A DNA stretch of 39,944 nucleotides from Nocardia wallacei (lineage in GTDB: Bacteria; Actinomycetota; Actinomycetes; Mycobacteriales; Mycobacteriaceae). Below the pieces are notes generated by a model. The model worked only from the letters and a program-made list of their open reading frames with translations. It was not told the DNA's origin and searched no databases. Of this stretch, positions 8,933-15,855 are shown piece by piece. How positions within the stretch are numbered: position 1 is the first letter of the stretch; each line of letters begins with the position of its first letter. Position numbers and translations under genes: made by a program. The stretch covers positions 1 through 39,944 of the forward strand of contig NZ_JARWOP010000036.1 in assembly GCF_029868745.1 (NCBI RefSeq), read 5' to 3'.

Positions 8933-8969
8933 CGAAGGCCCGCTTCCCTTTTCGGGAGGCGGGCCTTCG
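8933..8969 (+). terminator. Terminator hairpin of the S10 operon
   Basis: CGAAGGCCCGC (8933-8943) pairs perfectly with 8959-8969. Five inner pairs (one U-G) extend the stem to 16 bp around a 5-nt TTTTC loop. It starts 24 bp after the rpsQ stop. There is no U run, as is common for actinobacterial terminators. Confidence 0.88.
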
Positions 8970-9006
8970 CCGTTCCCTGGGCACCCGCCGGCATCGCCTG
9001 GCCTGA

Positions 9007-9033
9007 GTACTTGACGTACTTGACGTACTTGAT
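9007..9033 (+). repeat. Three tandem 9-bp repeats upstream of the toxin-antitoxin genes
   Basis: GTACTTGAC occurs twice in a row (9007-9015, 9016-9024) and is followed by GTACTTGAT (9025-9033). Each copy holds a TTGAC that could serve as a -35 element, and GTAC palindromes at 9-bp spacing. The position 35 bp before the antitoxin start suggests an operator for autoregulation. That function is inferred. Confidence 0.65.
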
Positions 9034-9067
9034 GGCAGAGGGGACGATGAGACGGAACGGAGGAGCG

Positions 9068-9484
9068 ATGTCGACAGTGCACTACGACAGCTATACCGAG
9101 GCTCGGGCTCATCTGAAGGATCTGCTGGACGCTGCCGGACAGGGCTTGGTGGCGACCGTGCGCCGGGACGACGAGCGCGCCGCGGTGGTCGACGCCGAAC
9201 GGCTGCGGTACGCGCTGGCGCGGCTGTGTCCGTCGAATGCGGAGGTTGTCGGAGAGAACGGCGGGTGGTCGGTCTTCCTGCCGGGTCTTCCGATCGCGGC
9301 CGACGGCGCCACCTTCGACGAGGCGATCGATGAGATGACCGACGCACTCCGGGAGTACGCCGAGGACTGGCAGGATCGCCTCCGAACGGCGGCCAACCAT
9401 CGGGAGAACTGGGGGCTGGTTCAGCTGATCGGGCTGAGCGACGATGCGCAACTGCGTGATTGGCTGCTGGGAACGACGCCATGA
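9068..9484 (+). CDS. Antitoxin-like protein: Phd-type N-terminus joined to a HicB-like C-terminus
   Basis: 138 residues from the ATG at 9068, 2 bp after GGAGGAG; upstream in-frame ATGs (9011, 9047) lack such a site. Residues 1-50 (SYTEARAHLKDLLDAAGQG, then RDDERAAVVDAERL) resemble the Phd/YefM antitoxin fold. Residues 65-100 (GGWSVFLPGLPIAADGATFDEAIDEMTDALREY) resemble the HicB partial RNase-H fold. I infer that the protein binds the product of the next gene and represses the operon from the adjacent 9-bp repeats. Its stop overlaps the next start as ATGA, typical of toxin-antitoxin pairs. No biochemical role is certain from sequence. Confidence 0.72.
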   Translation: MSTVHYDSYTEARAHLKDLLDAAGQGLVATVRRDDERAAVVDAERLRYALARLCPSNAEVVGENGGWSVFLPGLPIAADGATFDEAIDEMTDALREYAEDWQDRLRTAANHRENWGLVQLIGLSDDAQLRDWLLGTTP

Positions 9485-9906
9485 CCTGGCCGGAGCCGAC
9501 CCGGGAGAAGTACGAGCGGTTCTGCACGACCGAGGAGTGGGACCGGGTGCGAGATGCGCGCGGCCGCACCGGAACTCACCATGTGACATACGAATTGAGC
9601 CTCCCCGACGGCCGGATCCTGCGCACGCGCATCTCCCACCCGGTCGATCGCACCGGATACGGCCCGGCAATCTGGTCGCACATCCTTCGGGATCAGTTGC
9701 ATGTCGATCACGAAGTGTTCTGGCGTTGTGTCCTGGAAGGAATTCCGCCGGATCGCGGCGCGCCGCGATCGCGGCCTGCCGCACTGCCCGCCGATCTGGT
9801 TCACATGCTCATCCATCGGGTCGGGCTCGCCGACGACGTGGTCGCTGCGATGACCAAGGAGGAAGCGGTGGACAGGATGTCGCGGTTTTGGACTGAAGGC
9901 GGCTGA
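9481..9906 (+). CDS. Probable toxin partner ("cytotoxic translational repressor" type)
   Basis: 141 residues from the ATG at 9481 that overlaps the antitoxin stop. The sequence has a compact N-terminal block (WPEPTREKYERFCTTEEWDR), then ARGRTGTHHVTYEL, LPDGRILRTRISHP and YGPAIWSHILRDQL. From memory this matches actinobacterial proteins annotated as cytotoxic translational repressor of a toxin-antitoxin stability system. The paired basic-His motif TGTHHVTYEL could be a nucleic-acid or catalytic site, loosely like the GSHxxY region of HicA toxins. It is not a standard HicA in length (about 60 residues), so it may be a larger relative. The genetic arrangement supports a toxin role; activity is not shown by sequence. 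Confidence 0.65.
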   Translation: MTWPEPTREKYERFCTTEEWDRVRDARGRTGTHHVTYELSLPDGRILRTRISHPVDRTGYGPAIWSHILRDQLHVDHEVFWRCVLEGIPPDRGAPRSRPAALPADLVHMLIHRVGLADDVVAAMTKEEAVDRMSRFWTEGG

Positions 9907-10158
9907 CGCCCGCGGTGTGAAACGCTCGATAGGCAGGCCCGCGAGCAAGCCGGGTGTGCGGGCGGATTATTCTCCGTGTGGCTGCGATTCTCGTGGGGCC
10001 GTGTGGTGGATTTCCGAGCCGCCTGCGGTTTCCCGTGAGGCGTGGCCGAAAGGTATAGGCCCGCTTTCTTTGTTGTGCTCGAACCGCGTGGAGCAGTAGC
10101 GGGATTCCGTCGAGTCGAATACGATCCGCGCGGAACCAACCGTCCGTTGGAGGAACAA

Positions 10159-11169
10159 TTGACCACCCCGAGCACGCAACAACGCGAGACCGGGGGAACC
10201 GGAGGTCGGCGAACGGTACCCCTGTCGCAGCTGATCTACCTCTTGGCAGACCACGACAAACTCGGCGAGCACCGCCAGACGTTCCTGCTCGCGCCGATGA
10301 GTGGCGACGCGGTGGTGCGCGGTTGCGCCCTCGTGGCGAGCGGATTGGTCGCCGTGGGCGGTCTGTGCGCGGCCGCGGGGTCGTGGGTCGGATGCGGTGC
10401 GGTCGGCGGGCTGGCCCTGGTTCCGGCCGCGATCGCGGTGCTGCGCCGGCGGCGTAATCGTAAGAACCGCAAGGCCCGCCTGGATCTGTTCGACCACGGC
10501 ATGACGGTGTATCGCGGCGCCGAGGACATCGTGGCTTTCCGCTGGGACACCGTCGAGGTGCGCCAGCAGGTTATTCCGTTTCACAATGCCGCCACCGTGA
10601 CGACCGACTATTCGTTCACGCTGACCGGACCGGGCCCCAGCACAGCGACTTTCGACGAGAATGTGTTCGAAGGCGCCCGCGAATGGGGCCCCGCTATCCA
10701 AACCGCCGTGACCGCAACCCAATTGCCGAGGGTGGTCACCGCGATCGATAGCGAGGAGACGGTGCTGTTCGGCGACATCGCCGTGAACCTGAACGAGCTT
10801 GCGCACGCGGGGAAGTCGTATCCGTGGGAGCACATTCAGCGTATCGAGGCGCAACACGGCCTGGTGTGCATCAAGGTCGACGGGCAGTGGATTTCGCTGG
10901 AGCCGGTGGAATCCATACCCAACTTCTATATCTTCAACGAGGTGGCCGAACGGCTGCGGCTGGCGGCACTGGAAGAGGCGAACGCCGCGGCCGCCGAGAA
11001 CCGTGCACCGGTGCCCGGCGGCACGATCGCGCGCCCGGCCGTCACTCTGCTCGGTGGCGCCGTCACGCCGACGATCCGGCCCGAGCCGAGCCGCGGTGTA
11101 CCCGTGCAGCAGGGTGAAACGGTCGGGGCGCTGGGCGCCGCGAGCGATTCCGCCGAGCGGCGCTCCTGA
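10159..11169 (+). CDS. DUF6585-like membrane protein
   Basis: 336 residues from a TTG start with GGAGGA four bases upstream. The open frame continues further back to 10042, but that part reads like leader sequence and has no ribosome-binding site. A hydrophobic hairpin near residues 60-100 (GCALVASGLVAVGGLCAAAG, then GGLALVPAAIAVL) is followed by the basic stop-transfer RRRRNRKNRK. Two PH-like segments follow: LFDHGMTVYRGAEDIVAFRW, then a similar stretch around IQRIEAQHGLVCIKVDGQW. The pattern matches, from memory, DUF6585 proteins of actinobacteria, whose function is unknown. The last 60 residues are disordered. A 250-bp stretch without recognisable signals precedes it; the convergent neighbour ends 3 bp away. 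Confidence 0.6.
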   Translation: MTTPSTQQRETGGTGGRRTVPLSQLIYLLADHDKLGEHRQTFLLAPMSGDAVVRGCALVASGLVAVGGLCAAAGSWVGCGAVGGLALVPAAIAVLRRRRNRKNRKARLDLFDHGMTVYRGAEDIVAFRWDTVEVRQQVIPFHNAATVTTDYSFTLTGPGPSTATFDENVFEGAREWGPAIQTAVTATQLPRVVTAIDSEETVLFGDIAVNLNELAHAGKSYPWEHIQRIEAQHGLVCIKVDGQWISLEPVESIPNFYIFNEVAERLRLAALEEANAAAAENRAPVPGGTIARPAVTLLGGAVTPTIRPEPSRGVPVQQGETVGALGAASDSAERRS

Positions 11170-11172
11170 CGG

Positions 11173-11787
11173 CTATCGCATGACCGGCAGTACCCGGGCC
11201 TGCGATCGGCCGGTGGCTGCCTCGATGAAGTCGACCGGATCCGCCACCGCGGCAAGGATTTCGGCGGTCCGGCGCAGACCGGCCGGTGGCGCTGGTGCGC
11301 CGCCGACGGCGTCGATCAGGTCGAGTAGGTGCACGGTCGCCTCGACCGTGGTGGTGTCCGCGAGGGCACGGAAGCTGACCGTGCCGAGGATCGGGTGGGT
11401 GAGCGCCGCATCCGGTGGGGCCGCGCGGAACTCGGCGATCATGGCGGGGCCGAATTCGGCGAAGTAGCGCACCAGCGTCTCGGCGCCGATCGCCGCCGCC
11501 TGTTGGGCCGCTCCGGCGACGTCCTCGGCGAGAGTGTGTGCGGGCCCGCCGGGTTCGTTGAAGTGGCGCAGCCATTGCGAACCGCTGGTCACCGCGGGCG
11601 CTTGCACACGTTCCCCGCGCAGGAAGTCCAGCACCTGGTGGTCGGGAGCCATGTGCGCCACGAGATCCTGCACGGTCCACCCGGGAAGCCGAGTGGGCGT
11701 GGCCCATTCCTCGGGTGTCAGGGCGGCGACCCGTTCGCCCCAGGTCCGCGACAGCTGCTCCAGGACTGTGATCTCCATATGAGCCAT
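11173..11787 (-). CDS. MDMPI / DinB-like metal-binding domain protein
   Basis: 204 residues. Residues 1-50 hold the four-helix-bundle pattern WGERVAALTPEEWATPTRLP followed by GWTVQDLVAHMAPDHQVLDF, the N-terminal signature of the mycothiol-dependent maleylpyruvate isomerase family, where the first His of the bundle helps bind zinc. A second His cluster (VEATVHLLDLIDAV) fits the same site. Members range from mycothiol-dependent enzymes to proteins of unknown role; no substrate is suggested by the neighbours. The start at 11787 gives MAHMEITVLEQL; the second Met is also possible. It ends 3 bp from the convergent gene and starts downstream of the DUF2637 gene on the same strand. Confidence 0.75.
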   Translation of the reverse strand: MAHMEITVLEQLSRTWGERVAALTPEEWATPTRLPGWTVQDLVAHMAPDHQVLDFLRGERVQAPAVTSGSQWLRHFNEPGGPAHTLAEDVAGAAQQAAAIGAETLVRYFAEFGPAMIAEFRAAPPDAALTHPILGTVSFRALADTTTVEATVHLLDLIDAVGGAPAPPAGLRRTAEILAAVADPVDFIEAATGRSQARVLPVMR

Positions 11788-11814
11788 GATCCCGCACGGG
11801 GAGCCGACGAAGGG

Positions 11815-14244
11815 CTAACCGCTGACGGCGTAGGGGCGGCGAATGCGGCGGGCGGCCTCGAGGATGCCGAGGATGCGGGAGCCGGGCAGGCCGATGGAGG
11901 CGCCGATCGCGGCGGGAGTCCAGGATTCGTCGGCCAGGGCGAGAATCTCGGCGAGCTGCTCCACCGGGAGCTTCGACAGGCGGCGCTCGGAGATCTCCCG
12001 GGCGACGGCCCACACGCCGACATTGTCGATCTCGGCGGCCAGGTCGGCGGCCGTGGCGCCCGGGCCGGTCGAATCCTCCTCGACCGCTTCGGGTTCGGCC
12101 TCCGTGACGGCGTAGGGACGCCGGTACTTCGTGACATCGATCGGGGCGGGCTCGTCCAGGGCCAGCTGGGCGCCCTGCTGTGAGTTCTTGCGGGACCGCG
12201 GCTTGCGCTCGGAACCTTCGTCCGGGCGCTGGTCGGCGTCGCGCTCCTCCGCGGCACGCTTCGAAGCGGCCGGGCGCGCGGGGCTCTGCCGGGCGTCCGC
12301 GTCGCGCTCGGTGGAAAGCCGGGTGTCGGTGTCGCGCTCGGTGGAAAGCCGGGTTTCGGCGTCGTGTTCGGTGGAAACCTGCGCTGCGGCAGACGGCTTC
12401 GTGGCTGCCGTCACCGATCGTTCTGCTGCCGAATCATGCTGCGGCGATCGGGAGGAGGTGCGTTCTGGTTCGGGCGCGTGGTCATCGTTCTCCGGCAGCT
12501 GCGCTCGGCCGGGTTCGGTCGTGTGCTCGGACTCGTTGTGGCCGACGGGGTTTGTTCGCTCGATGCCGGGCTGCGGGGTACGGACAGGTTCCGCCGCCTT
12601 CTGAGGCATTTGATCGTCGCGGACCTGGAAACCGTTGTGCTGCATCATCGGCAACGGGTAACCGATGAGATCTTCGGTGCCGACGACAGAGGCATGGGCA
12701 TCGGCACCGTCCGCCGGACGAGCAGTATGTGTTCCGGCAGCGGAGGATTGGTTATCGCCGCCAACCCCCTGACCAGCCGGGGATGCATCCTCCGAAGCCA
12801 CTGCCGGACTGGGCTTTCCGTTGGCCTGCGCCATCGGATGGCCGTCGTGGTCGCGGGCATGCCCAGGAGCCCCCGGCCCCTCAGGCGTGTCGACGGAATG
12901 GCCGGTGTGCGTGCCGTGATAGCCGTTGCGTGCCGGATCGGTGGGCAGGAAATCCGCGTAACCCGTAGGGTCGGCCTCCTCGGGCGACGTGGACGGATAA
13001 ACCTTGCCGTTGGTGTGCCCATGACCATTGTGTTCCGACCCGGTCGTGGGCGGCGACTGCGCGTGCCCGGCCGAGTCGGAACTCTCGGCCGCGGTCGACG
13101 GGTAGGAGTTCCCGTTGGTCCGCGTCGTGGGATAGCCCGCGCCGTTGTGCCGCGCGGAGGCGGTCGCGGTGCGGGCGGCGGGCCGCTTGTGCGGGTCGGC
13201 CGGAGGCTCGGATGTGGTTGAGGGGTAGGAGTTCCCGTTGGTCCGCGCCGCGGGACGGCTGTGGCCGGAGGGCGTCTCCGAGCGCTCGCCCTCCACGTCG
13301 GAACCAGTGTCGAGCTGAACGGAGCCGTAGAGCGGTTCGTCCATGGCTGCCAGACGACGGGAAGCGACCCCCGATCCGTCACGCAGCGGCGCGAAGGCAT
13401 CGACGATGCGGTGCGTGACCGTGCGGGGAGTCGACGTGGCCTGCTCGGGAATGGCGTCGATCAGTTGGGCGTAGCGGGCGGATACCCAGGCGTGCAACCA
13501 GATCACCACGCCCACCATGACCGGAGCGACCGCCGCCTCCGCCGCGCGGGCCGGGGCGCCCGCCGCCACATGCGGGCCGGCGTTCAACGCGATGGTGACG
13601 CCCAGCAGCGCCGCCTCCAGGAAAACGACCTTCCCCCGGGCGATTTCGCGCCCCCACCGGGCGGCCGTGGTCGCCACCACCATGATCGTGATGATCGGAA
13701 TGGAGATCATCGCCTCGAAGCCGTAGCTGAGCCAATACAGCGGGTCGGACATGTCGCCGCTAGGCACCAGGTTGTGCTGCACGTTCACGCCCGCCCACAC
13801 CATGCCGAGCACGACCACGCCGATGAGCGCCCGCGACGACCACTCGGCGCGGCGGTACAGCTGGGCAAGGCGCGCATCGGGATTCGACACCCGACGGCGG
13901 GCCGCGAGCGCCTTGCGATGCCAGCGGGCGTCGGCGTCGTCGGCCCTACGCAGCGCCGCGGCGACCCGACGGTCCCGCTTCTCGGCGGACAGCTCGGCCG
14001 AGACGGCCCGGCGGCGCTGGCCGCGGCGCTGCGCCCGAATCCATTCCGCCAGATCGCGTTCGGCGGCGATCTCCGATTCCGAGAGCGCGTCGAACAGTGC
14101 CGGGTCGGTCTGCAGCGGAAGCTTGCCGCGCGCGGTCGCCACGCGCTGCGCCAGGGCGGCGATTTCCGCATCCGCCGACATCTCCGCGTTCGCCGACATC
14201 TCCGCCGACATCTCTGCATTCCCGGCCGACTGGTCGTCGCGCAT
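11815..14244 (-). CDS. DUF2637 membrane protein with long repetitive cytoplasmic region
   Basis: 809 residues, starting at the ATG 8 bp after GGAAGG. Residues 1-30 carry near-repeats of NAEMSA. Residues 60-130 are basic and alpha-helical. Four membrane segments follow (about 137-270: ALIGVVVLGMVWAGVNV, FEAMISIPIITIMVVA, AALLGVTIALNAGPHVAAG, VMVGVVIWLHAWVSARYA), the DUF2637 pattern seen in actinobacteria near plasmid-transfer and WhiB-like genes. Residues 330-490 hold degenerate NGNSYPST-type repeats. Residues 619-648 are 30-bp tandem repeats, and the stretch to 690 is K/E/R/D-rich. The last 100 residues contain an HTH-like end (AIGASIGLPGSRILGILEAA) flanked by two RRPYAV copies. It is probably an integral membrane protein with a DNA- or partner-binding tail; the function is unknown. 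Confidence 0.7.
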   Translation of the reverse strand: MRDDQSAGNAEMSAEMSANAEMSADAEIAALAQRVATARGKLPLQTDPALFDALSESEIAAERDLAEWIRAQRRGQRRRAVSAELSAEKRDRRVAAALRRADDADARWHRKALAARRRVSNPDARLAQLYRRAEWSSRALIGVVVLGMVWAGVNVQHNLVPSGDMSDPLYWLSYGFEAMISIPIITIMVVATTAARWGREIARGKVVFLEAALLGVTIALNAGPHVAAGAPARAAEAAVAPVMVGVVIWLHAWVSARYAQLIDAIPEQATSTPRTVTHRIVDAFAPLRDGSGVASRRLAAMDEPLYGSVQLDTGSDVEGERSETPSGHSRPAARTNGNSYPSTTSEPPADPHKRPAARTATASARHNGAGYPTTRTNGNSYPSTAAESSDSAGHAQSPPTTGSEHNGHGHTNGKVYPSTSPEEADPTGYADFLPTDPARNGYHGTHTGHSVDTPEGPGAPGHARDHDGHPMAQANGKPSPAVASEDASPAGQGVGGDNQSSAAGTHTARPADGADAHASVVGTEDLIGYPLPMMQHNGFQVRDDQMPQKAAEPVRTPQPGIERTNPVGHNESEHTTEPGRAQLPENDDHAPEPERTSSRSPQHDSAAERSVTAATKPSAAAQVSTEHDAETRLSTERDTDTRLSTERDADARQSPARPAASKRAAEERDADQRPDEGSERKPRSRKNSQQGAQLALDEPAPIDVTKYRRPYAVTEAEPEAVEEDSTGPGATAADLAAEIDNVGVWAVAREISERRLSKLPVEQLAEILALADESWTPAAIGASIGLPGSRILGILEAARRIRRPYAVSG
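12301..12390 (-). repeat. Three tandem 30-bp units inside the DUF2637 gene
   Basis: Units at 12301, 12331 and 12361 share GTCGCGCTCGGTGGAAAGCC. The first two differ at 2 of 30 positions and the third is more diverged. Each encodes ten residues of the form STERDxDxRL on the minus strand. The near-identity of two copies points to recent slippage or duplication. Confidence 0.8.
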
Positions 14245-14358
14245 CGCGAGCCTTCCATGAAGCAGGTAACGTGCCGAATATCCGCAACAGCCGATTACTC
14301 GAACATATGTGTGACCGCAGTGAGAGTAATCCGTGACCTACCCGCGGTCAATGGCGAC

Positions 14359-14376
14359 ACCGAACATCAGTTCGGT
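14359..14376 (-). terminator. Weak hairpin after the CPBP protease gene
   Basis: ACCGAAC-ATCA-GTTCGGT forms a 7-bp stem about 80 bp beyond the upstream end of the DUF2637 gene and 75 bp from the end of the CPBP gene. It lacks a U run. It may end transcription from 15208 before the DUF2637 gene. The rest of 14245-14452 shows nothing I can identify. Confidence 0.3.
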
Positions 14377-14452
14377 CGGTTATCCGAAATCGCACGTCCG
14401 GCCGCTACTTTCGAGCGCGAATCGCAGTGCGTGTCGCGCCGAATAGGCACCG

Positions 14453-15208
14453 TCAGCGCAATGCGGTGTGCCAGAGAATCGCCGCGGTCAATGCCCCGGC
14501 CCCGTTCAGCGACCAGTGCAGCGCGATGGGCGCGAGCAGGCTGCCGCTGCGCCGCCGCAGCCAGGTGAACACGGCGCCCGCCGCCGCGGTGGCCAGTACG
14601 GCGAGCGTGATGCCGCCGATCTGTCCGGCCACGCCGCCGCCGAGGATCGCGCTCAGCCCGCGATTGCCACTGGTCAGACCGAGCGACGAGGCGATGTGCC
14701 AGAGGCCGAAAAGCAGTGAGCCGGCGGCGAATACGCCGCGCACGCCGTAGGCCCTGTCGAGCGCGCCGTGCAGTACGCCGCGAAATGCCAGTTCCTCCGG
14801 AATCGCGGTCTGCAATGGGATCACGATCATCGAGGCGATCAGCGCGCCGGAGATGGTGGCGTACCGGTCGGCCAGAAAGAACGGCCGGGTAATCGGCAGT
14901 AGTGCGCCGATCGCGACGGCGCTCAGCACGATGCCGACGGCCCCCACCGCGTACAGCGTCCCGCGCCGCCAGTGCCGCGGCGACAACCCGAGTTCGGCCC
15001 ACCCGAGCCCGCGCCGCCGCATCATCGCCACCAGCACCACGGCGGCGATCGGAACGGTCAGGATGTTGGCCCACGCCGAGGTGAAGTGGGCGACCAGATT
15101 GGTGCAGGCCAGTACCACCACGACGACCGCGACGTCCAGGTAGGCGTGCATCCGGCGGGCCGGGCCCGAGGGTTCGGTCGCTACGGCGTCGTTATCGTTC
15201 CGAGACAT
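14453..15208 (-). CDS. CPBP-family intramembrane glutamic endopeptidase
   Basis: 251 residues from MSRNDND; the open frame extends upstream to 15361, but that part is composed of intergenic-looking residues and covers the neighbouring promoter. About seven hydrophobic segments. The active-site motifs of the CPBP (Abi/CAAX, Rce1-like) family are all present: EExxxR (E138, E139, R143), FGLWH (H171) and HxxxN (H231, N235). Such proteases cleave within membranes and are linked to prenyl-protein processing, bacteriocin immunity or regulated proteolysis. No substrate is apparent. It is divergent from the EXLDI-MMPL operon, sharing a 191-bp intergenic region. Confidence 0.88.
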   Translation of the reverse strand: MSRNDNDAVATEPSGPARRMHAYLDVAVVVVVLACTNLVAHFTSAWANILTVPIAAVVLVAMMRRRGLGWAELGLSPRHWRRGTLYAVGAVGIVLSAVAIGALLPITRPFFLADRYATISGALIASMIVIPLQTAIPEELAFRGVLHGALDRAYGVRGVFAAGSLLFGLWHIASSLGLTSGNRGLSAILGGGVAGQIGGITLAVLATAAAGAVFTWLRRRSGSLLAPIALHWSLNGAGALTAAILWHTALR

Positions 15209-15277
15209 CGGCGCCAGTCTACGTTCATCGACTCCGGCGTGCCGAGTCTCGTCGAACAATACCGGTCGAACTGGGTC

Positions 15278-15307
15278 TTGCTTTGTATGTATACGTCTAC
15301 GTATAGT
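15278..15307 (+). promoter_or_regulatory. Promoter of the EXLDI-MMPL operon
   Basis: TTGCTT (15278-15283), an 18-bp spacer and TATAGT (15302-15307) form a good sigma-A pair. The spacer and most of the -10 are covered by a perfect palindrome (15290-15305), so a repressor bound there would block transcription. The start would lie near 15314, giving a leader of about 85 nt. Confidence 0.6.
15290..15305. promoter_or_regulatory. Perfect 16-bp palindromic operator
   Basis: TATACGT-CT-ACGTATA has 7-bp arms that are exact reverse complements. It is centred between the -35 and -10 of the promoter ahead of the EXLDI gene. The AT-rich, symmetric form suits a dimeric TetR or PadR/MarR-type repressor. 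No regulator gene adjoins it. Confidence 0.65.
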
Positions 15308-15399
15308 TCCGATGCGAGACGGGGAGGCGCACACGGCGATGCGAGTCCCGGAGATCAACAAATGCGCAAATGCGCAGTTACTTATGAACGGGAGACGTC

Positions 15400-15828
15400 A
15401 TGACCACCGACCCACAGCCCTGGGAAGCGCCCGGCGCGGACCTGTCCGCCGAGGACTACGGCGAGATCACCCTGAAGGACGGCCCGGGAGGCCTGCGCCG
15501 CAAGCGCTTCACCGGCCGCTACCTCGCCGAGGCCCGCGAGGTCGCGAAGACCGGCGTCGCGGTGGACCGGGTCTACCGCAGCCGCAAGGGCAAGTTCGTG
15601 ATTCAGCGCCAGCGGTCGGACTGGTCCGACTTCGCGACGCTGACCAGCTTCCCTGCCGACTGGTCCAGCTGGCGGGGCATACTCGGTGGGGGAGAGCAGA
15701 ATTGGGGTGATTTCACGGTAGAGATCGTCGATTCACTCGATGACCTGCGGGTGGCCGTCGCGTCCAACCTGTATCGCCGGGTGGTCGCCGCAACGGAGCG
15801 GCTGCACACCGAAGTTCTCGATATCTGA
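15400..15828 (+). CDS. EXLDI protein
   Basis: 142 residues ending exactly in EVLDI, the extreme C-terminal motif after which the actinobacterial EXLDI family is named (from memory). The core has LKDGPGGLRRKRFTGRYLAE, then RVYRSRKGKFVIQRQRSDW and a Trp-rich patch, features of a small soluble protein. The function is unknown. The invariant C-terminus suggests a docking or processing signal. GGGAGA lies before the ATG. It is 27 bp upstream of the MMPL transporter and presumably cotranscribed from the palindrome-controlled promoter. Confidence 0.82.
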   Translation: MTTDPQPWEAPGADLSAEDYGEITLKDGPGGLRRKRFTGRYLAEAREVAKTGVAVDRVYRSRKGKFVIQRQRSDWSDFATLTSFPADWSSWRGILGGGEQNWGDFTVEIVDSLDDLRVAVASNLYRRVVAATERLHTEVLDI

Positions 15829-15855
15829 ACGGGCCCACCGGAAAGGATCCTCGAC

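Noticed and set aside
10042..10158. N-terminal extension of the DUF6585-like protein to 10042
   Set aside because: No ribosome-binding site and untypical residues; the TTG at 10159 has GGAGGA directly upstream.
15209..15361. Extension of the CPBP protease start to 15361
   Set aside because: It would place coding sequence over the palindromic operator and promoter of the EXLDI operon and adds 51 residues without membrane character.
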